A DNA stretch of 64,000 bases from Aquimarina atlantica (GCF_000626715.1 NZ_AQRA01000009.1:124001-188000), one strand, 5' to 3'. Shown: positions 42,932-53,064, counted from the stretch's first letter. Notes: generated from the letters alone by a model not told the origin. A program made the numbers and translations.

Positions 42932-45238
42932 ATGGTAAAACTGTTGTTGTTTTTTCAACAATTTAGTATATGGTTTAAAATACTGTTAAGCGAGTTATCT
43001 AATAACCTAATTAGCCTCTTTCTTATTTTAGCTTTATATTTTGCTCTATGGCATTTTCCTCAAACTATAGATTTATTGTTAATCCTTAATCAAGCAGATG
43101 CCTTTTTGTTCGAAGTACCTTTGTATTTTTTCTTACTTATGGTTTCGGCGTTTTTGATCTGGAATATTCCAAAGTATTTCTATTACTATAATTATAAGGA
43201 TATTTCGTTTTCTAACCTAATTGGCTTTGTTCCTAATCAACATTACAAATTTCAGGAAAGAAATAAATCGGTTAGATATCATTATTTAGTTAGAATACAT
43301 ATGAGAAAAGTGCTGCCTAGAATATTAGCACTTTTACTACTAATTATTTCTGCTTTAAGTATTCTTAATGCAATGGAACTCTTTGAGCTTGATAATATCT
43401 ATACCAATTTTTTAGAACCGACAGATACACTTATCTACTGTATCTTTTTTCTTTTTCTATTATCAGAGCCTACTATATATAGTCATATGCAGGAATTTAT
43501 TAATAAAATTCCCAAAACTAATGCTTTTATCGTTCTACTATCTGTAGGGTTAATCGTTTTTATTATATCTCTGGGTACTTTAAATACTCAGACAGAAAAA
43601 GATTTAGGAAATCTTTTTCTGTCTAATTGCGCACTGGCTTTGTTTTTCTTTACATTATCGTTTAATAGCTATCGATTTTTAAAAGAATTTCCCCAAAAAC
43701 TCTTTTATGGGATTGTTCTCTTTTCGGGCTTTATTTTATTGTTTTCTTTTCTTGCGCTTAATTTTGTTCCCGAATGGGCCAGTAGAATAAACCCATTATC
43801 AATTTTAACATTATCGTTATTAAGCTTATTCATGATAAGTTTTGTATTAATTCTTTTGGGTAAAAAGCTAAAACTACCTTTGTTTTCTATTATTGTTGTT
43901 TTATGTTTATTTTCTTCGAGGCTTTTTTCAGAAAGTTCGGATCATTACCAGCTTACTATAAAACCTTCTGAAGTAGAAAGACCCAATATGGAACAATATC
44001 TATATCAATGGATAAAAGATAGAATTGATATCATAGAAGAGAGAGAAGGAAAGTTTCCCGCACTTTTAGTTTCATCAGAAGGAGGAGGGTCCAGAGCTGG
44101 ACTTTGGTCTTTTTTAATACATAGTTATTTATACGAGAAGTCTAATGGAAGGTATTTTGAAGAAAATTTATTGTCTTTAACAGGAGCATCAGGAGGCAGT
44201 GTTGGTAATGCTATGTTTTTTGCAGAAGCACAACTTGCAATGTATAATAACAAAAAAGCAAGTTTTAAAACCAAGTCGACTGATGGGTATCCGGCTTTAA
44301 AATATAAAGCAAGTGCAGTATATAAAGAAAACTATTTATCGGTTTCATTACTTTCACTATTAGGTAGAGACCTATTTAAAGAAACAACGAGTTTATTTCG
44401 TTTTAAAAATAGAGGAAAGTTGCTAGAAGAACAATGGAGTCATACGTACAAAAAATACTTTTCTAAAGAGCTGGATGAAGATATCTTACAGAAAGAGTTT
44501 TTATCTTTTTATAATAATAGTACCCATAAAGAAAAAAAGAGAACCGCGCCACTTCTACTTATTAATACCACACATACACAGACAGGAAACTATAATGTAA
44601 TAAGCCCCGTTAAATATGCGCACCTAAGACCACTTACGGGGATGAGAGATTTTATAGAAAATTTACAAAAAAGTTATCCCGATAGTTCTATAGGACTATC
44701 AACTGCAATGCGCATAAATGCTGGATTTCCTTATATAACGCCGGTAGGAGAAGTAAAAACAACTTCTGTTTCAGGTAAACAATATTCTGATCAATATGCA
44801 GATGCAGGGTATTATGATAATGTAGGGGGGATAGTGTCTAAAGGTGTTGAAGAAGTTTTTAGGAATGTATTACGAGATTCTTTTCCAGAGTTACAGGATA
44901 AGATCAATATCAAGCATATTATTATTGCTAATAGTGAGGAGCGTAAAATCATAAAAACACAAACACAATATAAAGCTCCTTTAACAACTTTGCAGAATGT
45001 TAGATATGGGCATACTCAGGAAATTATCAAAAAATTGGGGAGTAAATATATCATAAAATTACAACCAACAGCAATACCGCTTTCTTTCTCAGAATCAGAA
45101 AATAAGGAAGAAGAAGTTCTTATGATTAAACCAGTTTTACCACTAGGCCGATACCTATCAACTGTAGCGGTTAGATCTATGGAAGCACGATTGAATAAGG
45201 TAAAACCACAATTAGACGCAATTTTAACAGTAAACTAA
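42932..45238 (+). CDS. Membrane-anchored patatin-like phospholipase
   Basis: A 768-residue protein. The first about 330 residues contain 8-9 membrane helices (for example LLSELSNNLISLFLILALYF, FFLLMVSAFLIWNIPKYFYY, KLKLPLFSIIVVLCLFSS). The C-terminal patatin domain has the oxyanion loop SSEGGGSRAGLW near residue 385, the nucleophile Ser in GASGGSVGN near 417, and the Asp in YADAGYYDN near 623. This matches a lipid acyl hydrolase fused to a membrane domain. The membrane placement of the active site and substrate are unknown. Monocistronic. Confidence 0.85.
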   Translation: MVKLLLFFQQFSIWFKILLSELSNNLISLFLILALYFALWHFPQTIDLLLILNQADAFLFEVPLYFFLLMVSAFLIWNIPKYFYYYNYKDISFSNLIGFVPNQHYKFQERNKSVRYHYLVRIHMRKVLPRILALLLLIISALSILNAMELFELDNIYTNFLEPTDTLIYCIFFLFLLSEPTIYSHMQEFINKIPKTNAFIVLLSVGLIVFIISLGTLNTQTEKDLGNLFLSNCALALFFFTLSFNSYRFLKEFPQKLFYGIVLFSGFILLFSFLALNFVPEWASRINPLSILTLSLLSLFMISFVLILLGKKLKLPLFSIIVVLCLFSSRLFSESSDHYQLTIKPSEVERPNMEQYLYQWIKDRIDIIEEREGKFPALLVSSEGGGSRAGLWSFLIHSYLYEKSNGRYFEENLLSLTGASGGSVGNAMFFAEAQLAMYNNKKASFKTKSTDGYPALKYKASAVYKENYLSVSLLSLLGRDLFKETTSLFRFKNRGKLLEEQWSHTYKKYFSKELDEDILQKEFLSFYNNSTHKEKKRTAPLLLINTTHTQTGNYNVISPVKYAHLRPLTGMRDFIENLQKSYPDSSIGLSTAMRINAGFPYITPVGEVKTTSVSGKQYSDQYADAGYYDNVGGIVSKGVEEVFRNVLRDSFPELQDKINIKHIIIANSEERKIIKTQTQYKAPLTTLQNVRYGHTQEIIKKLGSKYIIKLQPTAIPLSFSESENKEEEVLMIKPVLPLGRYLSTVAVRSMEARLNKVKPQLDAILTVN

Positions 45239-45284
45239 GACAGTTGTCATTTTTTTTCGTATTTTTGTCATAAAATATATAGCT

Positions 45285-45737
45285 ATGAGTGCAGTATCTC
45301 CATTAGATTTTGATAGTTTCGAAAATAAGGGTTTATTACGATACCTAAATATAGATATCCCTTTACGTAATATGTATGATTTTATTGAACTATCAAGAAA
45401 TGGGATAGATAAAAAAGCATTATTACATCTTGCTAAAACTATTGGTTTCGATCTTAAAGAGCTGGCACATATACTTCATATGTCAGAACGCACTATCCAG
45501 CGTTATGATTTAAATAAAAAATTAGGAACAGAAGCTAGCGCTAGAGTATTACAGTTAGCTAAGCTTTACGCAAAAGGAGAAAATATTTTTGGAGACCTTT
45601 CTCGTTTTAAAGATTGGATGGGACATCCAAGTGTGGCATTAGCTATGAAAAAACCAAAAGAATTATTAGATACTACGTTTGGTTTTCAGTTACTTAATGA
45701 AGAATTAGTTAGAATAGAACATGGAATTTTTGCCTAA
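45285..45737 (+). CDS. Xre/ParS (MbcA-like) antitoxin of a RES toxin-antitoxin pair
   Basis: A 150-residue protein. An N-terminal helical part, an Xre-like HTH (GFDLKELAHILHMSERTIQR) and the C-terminal MbcA/ParS toxin-binding domain (ASARVLQLAKLYAKGENIFG, KDWMGHPSVALAMKKPKELL, DTTFGFQLLNEELVRIEHGI) are typical of antitoxins paired with RES toxins. It neutralises the toxin and represses the pair's promoter. The stop overlaps the toxin start (TAATG). Confidence 0.95.
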   Translation: MSAVSPLDFDSFENKGLLRYLNIDIPLRNMYDFIELSRNGIDKKALLHLAKTIGFDLKELAHILHMSERTIQRYDLNKKLGTEASARVLQLAKLYAKGENIFGDLSRFKDWMGHPSVALAMKKPKELLDTTFGFQLLNEELVRIEHGIFA

Positions 45738-46192
45738 TGCGAGTATATCGAATAGCTAAACAAAAATATATAAAAGACCTTACCGGAATTGGAGCAAAAA
45801 CAGTAGGAGGAAGATGGAACCCTAAAGGAGTTGCTGTTTTGTATACTAGTACTACAGCAGCACTTTCTGCCCTCGAAGTACTGGCTCATTTGCCAGCAGC
45901 ATATTTTCCCGATGATATGTCGATTGCTACTATAGAAGTTCCTGATACATTAATTACCACAATGGATATAGAAAAGATACCAGATAATTGGAATCAAATC
46001 CCTGTACCTATCGAAATTCAAAACTTTGCGATGCCATGGATCGCAGAAGAACAATATTTAGGGCTTAAAGTCCCTAGTATTATAATTCCTAAAGAAAAAA
46101 ACCTTCTGGTCAATCCAATGCATCCTAAATTTGATAAAGTAAAGCTTATTGATGTCGAACCATTTTGTTTTGATACCAGGTTATTAAAATAA
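45737..46192 (+). CDS. RES-domain toxin
   Basis: A 151-residue RES-family toxin. Conserved parts visible are YRIAKQKYIKDLTGIGAKTV, GGRWNPKGVAVLYTSTTAAL and SALEVLAHLP, with the Arg, Tyr and Glu of the NAD+-binding pocket. RES toxins deplete cellular NAD+ and stop growth. Translation is coupled to the antitoxin by a one-base overlap. The open reading frame is intact, so the module may be functional. It lies alone among housekeeping genes. Confidence 0.95.
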   Translation: MRVYRIAKQKYIKDLTGIGAKTVGGRWNPKGVAVLYTSTTAALSALEVLAHLPAAYFPDDMSIATIEVPDTLITTMDIEKIPDNWNQIPVPIEIQNFAMPWIAEEQYLGLKVPSIIIPKEKNLLVNPMHPKFDKVKLIDVEPFCFDTRLLK

Positions 46193-46343
46193 AATCCTGG
46201 GGTAAATCTTATTTTTTCGTTAAAACTCTATCCAAAATCCATCAACATATTTCATTTTGTATAAATTACCAGCTTAATATGCGTAACGAATTTATGGTTC
46301 AAACGTCATACTTACTAATAACTAATCTTAATTTAATAACAGA

Positions 46344-48425
46344 ATGAGTATAAAAATGAAAAATGTTTACTTTTTGGCTGCATTTATTTTTGCTTTCGTG
46401 AGTTGTAAAAACGAAACCAAAAAAAGCGATAGCGAAAGCGAAGCAGTAGCTGAAGTAGAAAAGATTCCCGGCATAGTTCTGGAAAACATGGACACCAGTA
46501 TAAGTCCTAAAGATGATTTCTATAGTTATGTTAATGGAAATTGGATGAAAAATACTGAAATACCTGAAGACAGAACACGATGGGGAGGCTTTGGGGTTTT
46601 AAGAAAGAAAACAGATGATGATGTGCTTAAGATTATGGAAGAAGCAAAATCCAGTGGTAAATATGCTGCAGGGACTGACCAGCATAAGGCTCTGGTTATC
46701 TTCGAATCTATAATGGATACAATAGCAAGAAATAAAGCAGGTATAACTCCATTACAACCAACGCTAGATAAAATAGCTGCGATAAAAAATATCCAGGATT
46801 TACAATCTGTATTAGCAACAGAAACAGCTGCTTCTGCACCGTTTCTAGGATTTACTTCTTTTCCAGATTTAAATAATAGTGATATCAATGCTCCATATGT
46901 AACTACTGGTGGTTTAGGATTACCAGATCGCGATTACTATTTAGACCAGGATGAAAAATCTAAAGAAATTAGAGGGCAGTATGTAGATCATATTACAAGA
47001 ATGCTTCAGTTTATTGGAGATACAGAAGATCAGGCACGTAAAGCAGCAGAAAAGATTTTGGATATCGAAACTAAATTGGCCGAACCAAGATTAGATAAAG
47101 TTCAAAGTCGTGATGCCCGTAACTTCAATAATCCAAGAAGTATGGCTCAACTTTCAGAAATGACTCCAGCCGTAGATTGGAATAAGTTATTGAAAGATCT
47201 TGGAGTTAAACAACAACTGGATACAGTTATGGTTTTACAACCAAAATATATGAAAGCTTTACAAGGAGTGCTTACGGGAACAGATATTGAAGACCTTAAA
47301 ACGGTAATGCGTTGGTCTACTTTAAATAGCGCAACTGGATCTCTTTCTACAGAAATAGAAAAGGCAAACTGGGATTTTTATAGCAAAACACTTAGAGGTG
47401 CAAAAAAACAAAGACCACTTGATGAACGTGCATTAGGTAGAGTAAATGGTTCTGTAGGAGAAGCTATTGGGCAATTGTATGTTGATGCTAAATTTCCTCC
47501 TGAAGCAAAAACTAAGGCAGAGAAAATGATTGCGAATGTAATCAAAGCTTATCAAAAAAGAATCGAAGTATTAGAATGGATGAGTGATAGCACAAAAGCT
47601 AAAGCTATAGAAAAATTAGATAAGTTTACTGTTAAGATTGGATATCCAAATAAATGGGAAGATTACTCTGCACTTGATGTAAAAGAAGGAAATTCTAATT
47701 TTGATAATGCAATGGCAATATCAAAATGGCAATTCGAAAAGTCAATCGACGAAATAGGAAAGCCGGTAGATAAAGCAGAGTGGGGAATGTCTCCTCAAAC
47801 CGTAAATGCATATTTCAATCCTTTACTTAATGAAATTGTATTCCCGGCAGCTATACTTCAGCCACCGTTCTATAATTATACAGCAGACGAAGCAGTTAAT
47901 TACGGAGGTATCGGAGCAGTTATTGGGCATGAGATATCACATGCTTTTGATGATTCTGGAGCTCGTTTTGATGCAGAAGGAAATCTTAAAAACTGGTGGA
48001 CAGAAGATGATCTTAAAGCTTTTACAGAAAGAGGAGATGCATTAGCAGAACAATATAGCGCTATTGAAGTGTTAGATAGTGTGTTTGTAAATGGTAAATT
48101 TACACTAGGAGAGAATATAGGAGATTTAGGAGGTGTATTAGGAGCTTATGATGGATTACAGATGTATTTTGCAGAAAATGGAAGACCAGAAGATATTGAT
48201 GGATTTACTGCAGAACAGCGTTTCTTTATGTCCTGGGCTACTGTATGGAGAACAAAGATTCGCGAAGATGCTTTAAGAACTCAAATTAAGACAGATCCGC
48301 ATTCACCTGGTACAACACGTGCGATCCAACCTTTATTAAATGTTAAAGCCTTTTATGAAGCTTTTGATATAAAAGAAGGAGATAAAATGTATTTGGCACC
48401 AGAAAAACGAGTACATATTTGGTAA
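46344..48425 (+). CDS. M13 family metallopeptidase (neprilysin/PepO-like) lipoprotein
   Basis: A 693-residue zinc endopeptidase. The lipoprotein signal (VYFLAAFIFAFVSCKN, lipid Cys near 21) is followed by the large M13 helical domain and the catalytic motif VIGHEISHAFDDSG (HExxH near residue 527), the third zinc ligand region LGENIGDLGG near 589, and the conserved C-terminal CxxW-like end written here as KRVHIW. Starts at ATG 46344 or 46356 are both possible. Predicted to degrade peptides in the periplasm or at the surface. A clear terminator follows. Confidence 0.95.
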   Translation: MSIKMKNVYFLAAFIFAFVSCKNETKKSDSESEAVAEVEKIPGIVLENMDTSISPKDDFYSYVNGNWMKNTEIPEDRTRWGGFGVLRKKTDDDVLKIMEEAKSSGKYAAGTDQHKALVIFESIMDTIARNKAGITPLQPTLDKIAAIKNIQDLQSVLATETAASAPFLGFTSFPDLNNSDINAPYVTTGGLGLPDRDYYLDQDEKSKEIRGQYVDHITRMLQFIGDTEDQARKAAEKILDIETKLAEPRLDKVQSRDARNFNNPRSMAQLSEMTPAVDWNKLLKDLGVKQQLDTVMVLQPKYMKALQGVLTGTDIEDLKTVMRWSTLNSATGSLSTEIEKANWDFYSKTLRGAKKQRPLDERALGRVNGSVGEAIGQLYVDAKFPPEAKTKAEKMIANVIKAYQKRIEVLEWMSDSTKAKAIEKLDKFTVKIGYPNKWEDYSALDVKEGNSNFDNAMAISKWQFEKSIDEIGKPVDKAEWGMSPQTVNAYFNPLLNEIVFPAAILQPPFYNYTADEAVNYGGIGAVIGHEISHAFDDSGARFDAEGNLKNWWTEDDLKAFTERGDALAEQYSAIEVLDSVFVNGKFTLGENIGDLGGVLGAYDGLQMYFAENGRPEDIDGFTAEQRFFMSWATVWRTKIREDALRTQIKTDPHSPGTTRAIQPLLNVKAFYEAFDIKEGDKMYLAPEKRVHIW

Positions 48426-48448
48426 AATACATTACCTAATTTGTTAAA

Positions 48449-48474
48449 AACCCTGCAATAGAGCAGGGTTTTTT
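48449..48474 (+). terminator. Rho-independent terminator after the M13 peptidase gene
   Basis: aaccctgc (48449-48456) and gcagggtt (48463-48470) with a 6-nt loop, followed by tttt. Lies only 4 bp before the convergent gene stop. Confidence 0.9.
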
Positions 48475-48477
48475 GGT

Positions 48478-49131
48478 TTACATAGATTGATCTTCTTTAA
48501 CTTCATTCATTAATAAAAATGCTTTATTAACATATTCCTTTTCTAAAAACAAGGTGAAATAGTTTGAAGTAGAAATAACTTCAAAAACAGGAATGCCTTC
48601 ATAAGCCAATAGCTTAAAAATATAAAAATACAAACCAATTACTTTAGAATTGTCTTCGGGTAGTGCAATAGAAATAGAAGATAAGTCATCTGCAACAGAG
48701 ATACATACTTCATTTTTAAAATGTTTCTCAACAGTAGATTTAAGTGATGAAGATACCAATATATTACTTTCTTGAAAATTACTAGAGTATGTAAAATAAG
48801 CTTTTGTTTCGTTTTTTACACTTTCTAAAAGATTACTTTGGCTGGTTAAAATACTATTAGAGTTTAAAAATGTATACTCGGTTATCCCCGATCTTACCAT
48901 AATATCACCAAGATTCCTTAAATTATCGATGTGTTTTATTTTTCGCGGGTGATAACGCCTTAATGCCATTACAATAGAACCAGGTTTAACTGGTTTTTTC
49001 ATAATTTTTTCCACTTTAGGTAATAGGTCGACAGCTAGTGAACTGAAATTAATGATATCCCTGGATAGTGCGTCCTCTAGAAAAGGCTGATGCCTTAAAA
49101 TATTGTGTACACAATCTGTAATTGTTTTCAT
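48478..49131 (-). CDS. ACT-domain-type protein divergent from aspartate kinase
   Basis: A 217-residue soluble protein with an N-terminal helical part (TITDCVHNILRHQPFLEDAL, KPGSIVMALRRYHP) and two C-terminal ACT-like beta-alpha-beta halves (NEVCISVADDLSSISIALPE, YEGIPVFEVISTSNYFTLFL). Proteins of this kind commonly sit beside aspartate kinase in Flavobacteriia, as here (divergent, about 110 bp between starts). It may sense an amino acid and regulate the neighbour, but this is inference. Confidence 0.7.
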   Translation of the reverse strand: MKTITDCVHNILRHQPFLEDALSRDIINFSSLAVDLLPKVEKIMKKPVKPGSIVMALRRYHPRKIKHIDNLRNLGDIMVRSGITEYTFLNSNSILTSQSNLLESVKNETKAYFTYSSNFQESNILVSSSLKSTVEKHFKNEVCISVADDLSSISIALPEDNSKVIGLYFYIFKLLAYEGIPVFEVISTSNYFTLFLEKEYVNKAFLLMNEVKEDQSM

Positions 49132-49244
49132 TGTTACATATTTAACATTCTGTGCAAATTTATGCTTTTTCTTTTAAAATATTTATTATTTGTGAGTTAT
49201 TAATTAACTATGCATTGTTAAAAACAAATGAAAAAGCAAGATTG

Positions 49245-50579
49245 ATGAAAATTTTAAAGTTTGGAGGAACTTCTGTAGGATCTGTTGAAAACCTTATTAA
49301 GGTAAAGGAAATTTTGATCTCTGATCAAGAAGATAAAATGGTAGTTTGTTCTGCAATGTCTGGTGTTACAGATCAATTAATTCGTCTGGTAGAAAATGTG
49401 AAATTTAGTGATGTTGATGCCATTACAAGAAATTTACATCGATTAGAAAGTAAACATAGCGATGTTATTGATGAATTAATTAAGGATCAGGGAATAAGAA
49501 ACACTCTTAAAGACGGTTTGTCTGCAATGATCACAGAAATGTTTGAGATCTCTAGTCAGGAGTATTCAGAAGTTGTCAACTCTAAGCTTATTACCTTTGG
49601 AGAAGCAATTTTGACATATATATTTTCTGGATTCTTAAATGCTGAAGGCATATCTAATGTTTTGCTAGATGCAAAAGAGTTTATGTATGTGGGTTCTGTT
49701 GAAAATCCAAATATTAGTAATGTTGAAGAAAAACTAACTAAAGTAATAGAGTGTAATCCTCATACATCCTTATACATAACTCAAGGGTTTGTATGTAGAA
49801 ACGAGGTAGAGCAAATTAGTCATCTAAAAAGAGGAGGTAGTGATTATACTGCTACAATTATCGGAGCAGCATTAAATGCTTCAGAAGTACAAATATGGAC
49901 CGATATCGATGGGTTGCATAATAATGATCCAAGATATGTAGAAGAAACACACCCGATCTCTCATCTTACGTATAATGAAGCAGCAGAATTAGCATATTTT
50001 GGTGCCAAAATACTTCATCCTCAAACCGTTTCGCCTGTTGTAGGTAAAGATATACCAGTACTTCTTAAAAATACGTTTGATCCAGAAGCACCGGGAACAG
50101 TAATTTCTAATAAAACATATCAAAAAGGATTGAAAGCAATTTCTGCAAAAGATGGGATTACAGCGATTAAAATCAAGTCGAATCGAATGTTGATGGCTCA
50201 TGGATATTTAAGAAGAATTTTTGAAGTTTTTGATAACTATCATACTTCAATTGATATGATCACTACTTCAGAGATTGCAATATCATTAACAATTGATAAT
50301 ACGAGTAACCTGGATGAAATCGTAAAAGAAATAGAAACTTACGCAGAAATAACTGTAGAGCAAGATCATAGTATCATATGTATTGTAGGAGAATCAGTAA
50401 TCAATGATAAGAATTCATATAAGCTTTTCGAAATATTAAACTTCATTCCGGTACGTATGGTATCTTATGGAGGAAGCAATAATAATATATCTATTTTGGT
50501 AGATACCAAAGACAAAATACCGACACTAAAGTTTTTAAATAAAAAGCTGTTTCAAACTACGATAGAAGCAGTTGTATGA
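49245..50579 (+). CDS. Aspartate kinase (monofunctional)
   Basis: ATG 49245 is chosen as start because it directly opens the kinase N-terminus MKILKFGGTSVGS; the frame extends to a GTG at 49152 but that part is leader. The product has 444 residues. Kinase motifs KFGGTSVG, VVCSAMSGVTDQLIR, RGGSDYTATIIGAALNA and WTDIDGLHNNDPRYV are present, followed by two ACT regions (GITAIKIKSNRM, TSEIAISLTIDN, HSIICIVGESV). It catalyses the first step to lysine, threonine and methionine. Not fused to homoserine dehydrogenase. A long hairpin follows at 50610-50676. Confidence 0.95.
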   Translation: MKILKFGGTSVGSVENLIKVKEILISDQEDKMVVCSAMSGVTDQLIRLVENVKFSDVDAITRNLHRLESKHSDVIDELIKDQGIRNTLKDGLSAMITEMFEISSQEYSEVVNSKLITFGEAILTYIFSGFLNAEGISNVLLDAKEFMYVGSVENPNISNVEEKLTKVIECNPHTSLYITQGFVCRNEVEQISHLKRGGSDYTATIIGAALNASEVQIWTDIDGLHNNDPRYVEETHPISHLTYNEAAELAYFGAKILHPQTVSPVVGKDIPVLLKNTFDPEAPGTVISNKTYQKGLKAISAKDGITAIKIKSNRMLMAHGYLRRIFEVFDNYHTSIDMITTSEIAISLTIDNTSNLDEIVKEIETYAEITVEQDHSIICIVGESVINDKNSYKLFEILNFIPVRMVSYGGSNNNISILVDTKDKIPTLKFLNKKLFQTTIEAVV

Positions 50580-50609
50580 TTGTTTGTTATGTAATTTTAT
50601 ACATAAAAT

Positions 50610-50676
50610 AAGTAGGGCATAAGCTTGGGATATTATATCATACGTAATATATCTTTGTAAGGCGAGGGCCCTACTT
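50610..50676 (+). terminator. Long hairpin after aspartate kinase
   Basis: aagtagggc (50610-50618) pairs with gccctactt (50668-50676), 49-nt insert with an inner imperfect stem (gatattat / ataatatatc) and a T-run after the 3' arm. Probable terminator; the long insert is unusual. Confidence 0.55.
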
Positions 50677-50811
50677 TTCATTTCTTATCTTTTACTACTT
50701 AAGTATGGTAGACTATAAAATATGTATCTAAAGTATTTTCGAATACAAAATCTCAGTTTCATTTTTTAAAACTCATCGTACGTATGTTTGCATGTATGTA
50801 AAACATGACAT

Positions 50812-52350
50812 ATGCTTACAAAAGTTTTTGGGAGTGCTGTTTTCGGAGTTGAGGCAACATCCATTACAGTCGAGGTGAATATCGATAAAGGAATAGGGTA
50901 TCACCTTGTAGGGTTACCAGACAATGCGATACGAGAAAGTAGTTATCGTATCGCCGCTGCTTTGCAAAACAATGGGTACAAATTACCAGGAAAGAAAATA
51001 ACCATTAATATGGCTCCTGCAGACTTAAGAAAAGAAGGATCTGCATATGATCTTACCCTGGCTTTAGGAATTCTTGCAGCAAGTTCACAAATCAAAGGAA
51101 GTGCAATATCAGAATATCTGATTATGGGAGAACTATCTTTGGATGGGAGTTTGCAACCTATTAAAGGAGCACTACCTATTGCAATCAAAGCGCGCGAAGA
51201 AGGGTTTAAAGGGTTTATACTTCCGAAACAAAATGCCAAAGAAGCAGCGATCGTTGATCATTTAGAAGTATACGGAGTAGAAAATATTAGAGAAGTAATT
51301 GACTATTTTGATGAAAAAGGAGAACTTGAACAAACCATTGTAGATACCAGAAAAGAGTTTTATACAGCACTAGATAATCCAGAGTTTGACTTTGCAGATG
51401 TAAAAGGGCAGGAAAGTATAAAACGTTGTATGGAGATTGCTGCCGCAGGAGGACATAATATTATATTAGTAGGCCCTCCCGGAAGTGGTAAAACGATGCT
51501 GAGTAAAAGATTACCTAGTATTTTACCACCAATGTCATTACAAGAAGCGCTAGAAACAACCAAGATACATAGTGTGGTAGGACGTATTAAAGATAACGTA
51601 GGATTAATGGCGCAACGACCTTTTCGTAGTCCCCATCATACCATATCAAATGTAGCATTAGTAGGTGGTGGTAGTTATCCTCAACCCGGAGAAATCTCAC
51701 TATCCCATAATGGAGTATTGTTTTTAGATGAATTACCAGAATTTAAAAGAGAAGTACTAGAAGTAATGCGCCAGCCTCTTGAAGATAGAGAGGTAACTAT
51801 TTCGAGAGCAAAATTTACCGTAACCTATCCTTCAAGTTTTATGTTAGTCGCAAGTATGAACCCTAGTCCGGGAGGATATTTTAATGATCCAAATGCTCCT
51901 GTAACTTCTTCTCCTGCAGAAATGCAACGCTACCTTAGTAAAATTTCGGGTCCGTTATTAGACAGAATAGATATTCATATAGAAGTAACCCCAGTACCTT
52001 TTGATAAACTTAGTGAAGAAAGGCGAGGAGAATCTAGTGTTGAAATAAGAAAACGAGTAATTGAAGCGCGAAATATACAAACCCAAAGATTCGCAGAGCT
52101 AAAAAACATTCATTACAATGCGCAAATGGGAGTTAAGCAAATTAGAGCATATTGTGTTTTGGATAGTACTTCTAAAGAATTACTAAAAACTGCAATGGAA
52201 CGATTAAACCTTTCTGCCAGAGCATACGATCGTATTCTAAAAGTATCCCGAACTATTGCAGACCTCGAAAAATCTGAATCAATCTTGGGAGACCATATTT
52301 CTGAAGCGATACAGTATAGAAGCCTGGATCGCGATGGATGGTTAGGGTAA
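50812..52350 (+). CDS. YifB/ComM family Mg-chelatase-like AAA ATPase
   Basis: A 512-residue protein. N-terminal Lon-like domain (KVFGSAVFGVEATSITVEV, GLPDNAIRESSYRIAAALQN), AAA ATPase with Walker A GPPGSGKTM, Walker B VLFLDELPEF, FRSPHHTISNVALVGGG, and a C-terminal helicase-like lid region (LSARAYDRILKVSRTIADLE). ComM in Haemophilus/Vibrio is a helicase promoting branch migration during natural transformation; YifB homologues are found in most bacteria. Length is standard. Monocistronic. Confidence 0.95.
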   Translation: MLTKVFGSAVFGVEATSITVEVNIDKGIGYHLVGLPDNAIRESSYRIAAALQNNGYKLPGKKITINMAPADLRKEGSAYDLTLALGILAASSQIKGSAISEYLIMGELSLDGSLQPIKGALPIAIKAREEGFKGFILPKQNAKEAAIVDHLEVYGVENIREVIDYFDEKGELEQTIVDTRKEFYTALDNPEFDFADVKGQESIKRCMEIAAAGGHNIILVGPPGSGKTMLSKRLPSILPPMSLQEALETTKIHSVVGRIKDNVGLMAQRPFRSPHHTISNVALVGGGSYPQPGEISLSHNGVLFLDELPEFKREVLEVMRQPLEDREVTISRAKFTVTYPSSFMLVASMNPSPGGYFNDPNAPVTSSPAEMQRYLSKISGPLLDRIDIHIEVTPVPFDKLSEERRGESSVEIRKRVIEARNIQTQRFAELKNIHYNAQMGVKQIRAYCVLDSTSKELLKTAMERLNLSARAYDRILKVSRTIADLEKSESILGDHISEAIQYRSLDRDGWLG

Positions 52351-52422
52351 ATACTTTTGTTTTATAGTATAAAAAAATGACAAACTTTTTTTGAAGTTAA
52401 TTTTTTGGTTTTAAGTGTGTAT

Positions 52423-53064
52423 TCATTTGGAGTAACCATTTTTTAAGGCATAAACAGCAAGCCCTACTCTGGTTTTGAGTTCTAATTTTTCAAATAAACT
52501 ATCTCTATAATTTTCTATGGTTCTGGGACTACAAAACATCTTCTCTGAAATTTCTTTATAAGTCATTTCGGTAGGTGTATATTTAAGAAACTCTATTTCT
52601 CTCTCAGATAGCTTGGTTTTTATATCAGCACTTATTGTATTGTCACTGATTGAAGTAAGTATTTTACTGGTAGCCCAGTCTGGAAAAAAATACCCTTTAT
52701 TAACTAATTCATTTAGTGCTTTTTCCAATTCTCTAGGATGAATGTTCTTAAGCATATATCCTTTAGCTCCATTCCGTATCATTTTAATCAAACTTTGCTC
52801 ATCATTTTGCATACTTAAAACCATTACTAGAACTGTAGGATATGTTTGCTTTAGCCATTTTGATGTTTCGAAACCATCCATAATTGGCATACTAATATCT
52901 AATAAAGCAATATCAGGAATAGGCTTTGTTTTAATTTTATCCTGAAAATCTTTCCCATTTTCACACACATATAAAACTTCAAATTGATCGAAATTTGAAA
53001 TAAAATCACTTAAGGCATTGGCTATTAGAATATGATCGTCAATTATTACAACAGTATGTTTCAT
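52423..53064 (-). CDS. NarL/FixJ-type response regulator (LuxR HTH)
   Basis: A 213-residue regulator. Receiver domain with Asp56 in IALLDISMPIMDG and Lys in AKGYMLKNIHPRE; the C-terminal LuxR-type HTH is LSEREIEFLKYTPTEMTYKE with ISEKMFCSPRTIENYRDSLF. It is the last gene of a four-gene run with its kinase immediately upstream (stop/start separated by one codon or less). Targets unknown. Confidence 0.95.
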   Translation of the reverse strand: MKHTVVIIDDHILIANALSDFISNFDQFEVLYVCENGKDFQDKIKTKPIPDIALLDISMPIMDGFETSKWLKQTYPTVLVMVLSMQNDEQSLIKMIRNGAKGYMLKNIHPRELEKALNELVNKGYFFPDWATSKILTSISDNTISADIKTKLSEREIEFLKYTPTEMTYKEISEKMFCSPRTIENYRDSLFEKLELKTRVGLAVYALKNGYSK

